Positions 63,408-64,000 of a stretch of DNA of 64,000 nucleotides are shown here, one piece after another; the stretch's first letter is position 1, and every line of letters starts with the position of its first letter. The notes under the pieces are model-generated. The model was not told the origin of the DNA. It searched no databases and saw only the letters and a list, made by a program, of their open reading frames with translations. The translations under genes were made by a program, and so were the position numbers. The stretch comes from Candidatus Parcubacteria bacterium. Lineage in GTDB: Bacteria; Patescibacteriota; Saccharimonadia; Saccharimonadales; UBA4665. The DNA lies in NCBI GenBank assembly GCA_023434325.1, contig JAEYSX010000003.1:372001-436000 (forward strand), in the 5' to 3' direction.

Positions 63408-64000
63408 ATGTTGCAGTTCTTCAAAAAGAGGCCACTGGCGTGGCTGTATGTGGGCGGCGGCGTTGCGCTCGCTGCTGCGGTAGGTGTTTGGTGTTATAAC
63501 GCGAGCTTTAATGCCGAGCGGGTTTTTTGGAACACGATTGAGCGAGGGTTGGCAACGCGTAGCGTTACTATCCAGGCCGACCAGGCGGCTGAGGGGTCGA
63601 CCGCCAAAGAGACCGTACGGTACTCTCTGGGCGTGGATAATCTTGCGCACTCGTTTACCACTTTGACCCAAGGGGGCACGACGGTGCAGACCGAAATGAT
63701 CGGCACGGCATCTGCAACGTACTCCCGCTTTTTAGATGTTAAGACCGACCAGACCAAAACGGATGGTACTCCGATTGATTTCTCAAAGCTCGTTGGCATA
63801 TGGTCAGAAGTAGACGGTGTAGGTGGTCAGTTCTTTGCCCAGACGCTGCTGGGGGTATCTTTGCCGGTCGGCGGCACTGGCGTGCCTATCGGTGAGCTTC
63901 CGGCTCAAAAGCGGGCTACGTTGATGAAGCAAATCCGAGACGATCATGTGTATCAGGTAGCATTCGATAAGGTCAAAAAAGAGCGGGTAAACGGACGTAT
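63408..64000 (+). CDS. Exported or membrane-anchored protein, N-terminal part (cut by window end)
   Basis: The frame is open from the ATG at 63408 to the window end (197 codons). The N-terminus has a basic start (MLQFFKKR), a membrane helix ('PLAWLYVGGGVALAAAVGVWCY') and then a predicted external region with alternating strands ('VTIQADQAAEGSTAKETVRYSLGVDNLAHSFTTLTQGGTTVQTEMIGTASATYSRFLDVKTDQ'). TGC-TATAGT ends six bases before the ATG, so it is likely leaderless. The sequence resembles bacterial proteins that carry an average or assembly domain after a signal anchor, but no family was recognised. Confidence 0.75.
   Translation, partial: MLQFFKKRPLAWLYVGGGVALAAAVGVWCYNASFNAERVFWNTIERGLATRSVTIQADQAAEGSTAKETVRYSLGVDNLAHSFTTLTQGGTTVQTEMIGTASATYSRFLDVKTDQTKTDGTPIDFSKLVGIWSEVDGVGGQFFAQTLLGVSLPVGGTGVPIGELPAQKRATLMKQIRDDHVYQVAFDKVKKERVNGR

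Overview
The window reads as a stretch of a Patescibacteria/CPR chromosome, most likely Candidatus Saccharibacteria (TM7). This is inferred from gene content and style, not from a marker search. Genes are short and tightly packed, often with 1-14 nt overlaps. Core enzymes are trimmed: AlaRS has 629 residues, UvrC 504, and ATP synthase epsilon lacks its C-terminal helices. There is a family of exported proteins with small-cysteine-loop beta domains, and almost no biosynthesis. TGA is used as a normal stop, so the recoded-UGA CPR lineages are excluded. No rRNA, CRISPR array, IS element or prophage was seen.

Layout. 1-1971: end of the ATP synthase operon (gamma partial, beta, epsilon). 2038-13750: a surface-protein locus with a membrane-anchored beta-repeat protein, four related exported proteins, a secreted TolB-like propeller, a PKD protein and two DUF916-like membrane-anchored proteins; the arrangement recalls WxL loci of Gram-positives. 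13831-21395: mnmA, a GGDEF protein, a Pro/Ala-rich protein, a minimal alaS, and an AraC-VOC-VOC-alkylation-repair group. 21463-27300: an envelope/division cluster (FtsA/PilM-like ATPase, J-like membrane protein, RuvX, MltG, LysM-CHAP hydrolase). 27365-37220: obg, exonuclease I, a queuosine-precursor transporter with an unusual leader, a TVP38-type protein, uvrA, a frameshifted EamA-like gene, DedA and bL25. 37275-44125 (minus): three ABC exporter half-transporters behind a structured leader, and lysA behind an apparent lysine-responsive attenuator. 44350-52111: trhO, def, uvrC, an M24 peptidase, secG and an anchored peptide-binding protein. 52191-63025: two tRNA-Leu, tRNA-Val and tRNA-Ala genes, a GlcD-type oxidase, lemA-htpX, ligA, an ITPase and corA. 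The right end has a 41-residue KGG stress protein and a truncated exported protein.

Gene expression shows two styles. Many housekeeping genes have an extended -10 box (TGn-TATAAT-like) ending only 6-14 nt before the start codon and no Shine-Dalgarno sequence, so they are probably leaderless. Genes with real leaders (surface proteins, lemA, bL25, Pro-rich proteins, lysA, the queuosine transporter) carry clear GGAGG-type sites.

The most notable finding is the lysA leader: a lysine-rich 19-residue peptide whose stop codon lies inside one arm of a 12-bp antiterminator that competes with an intrinsic terminator. A similar but weaker arrangement precedes the queuosine-precursor transporter.
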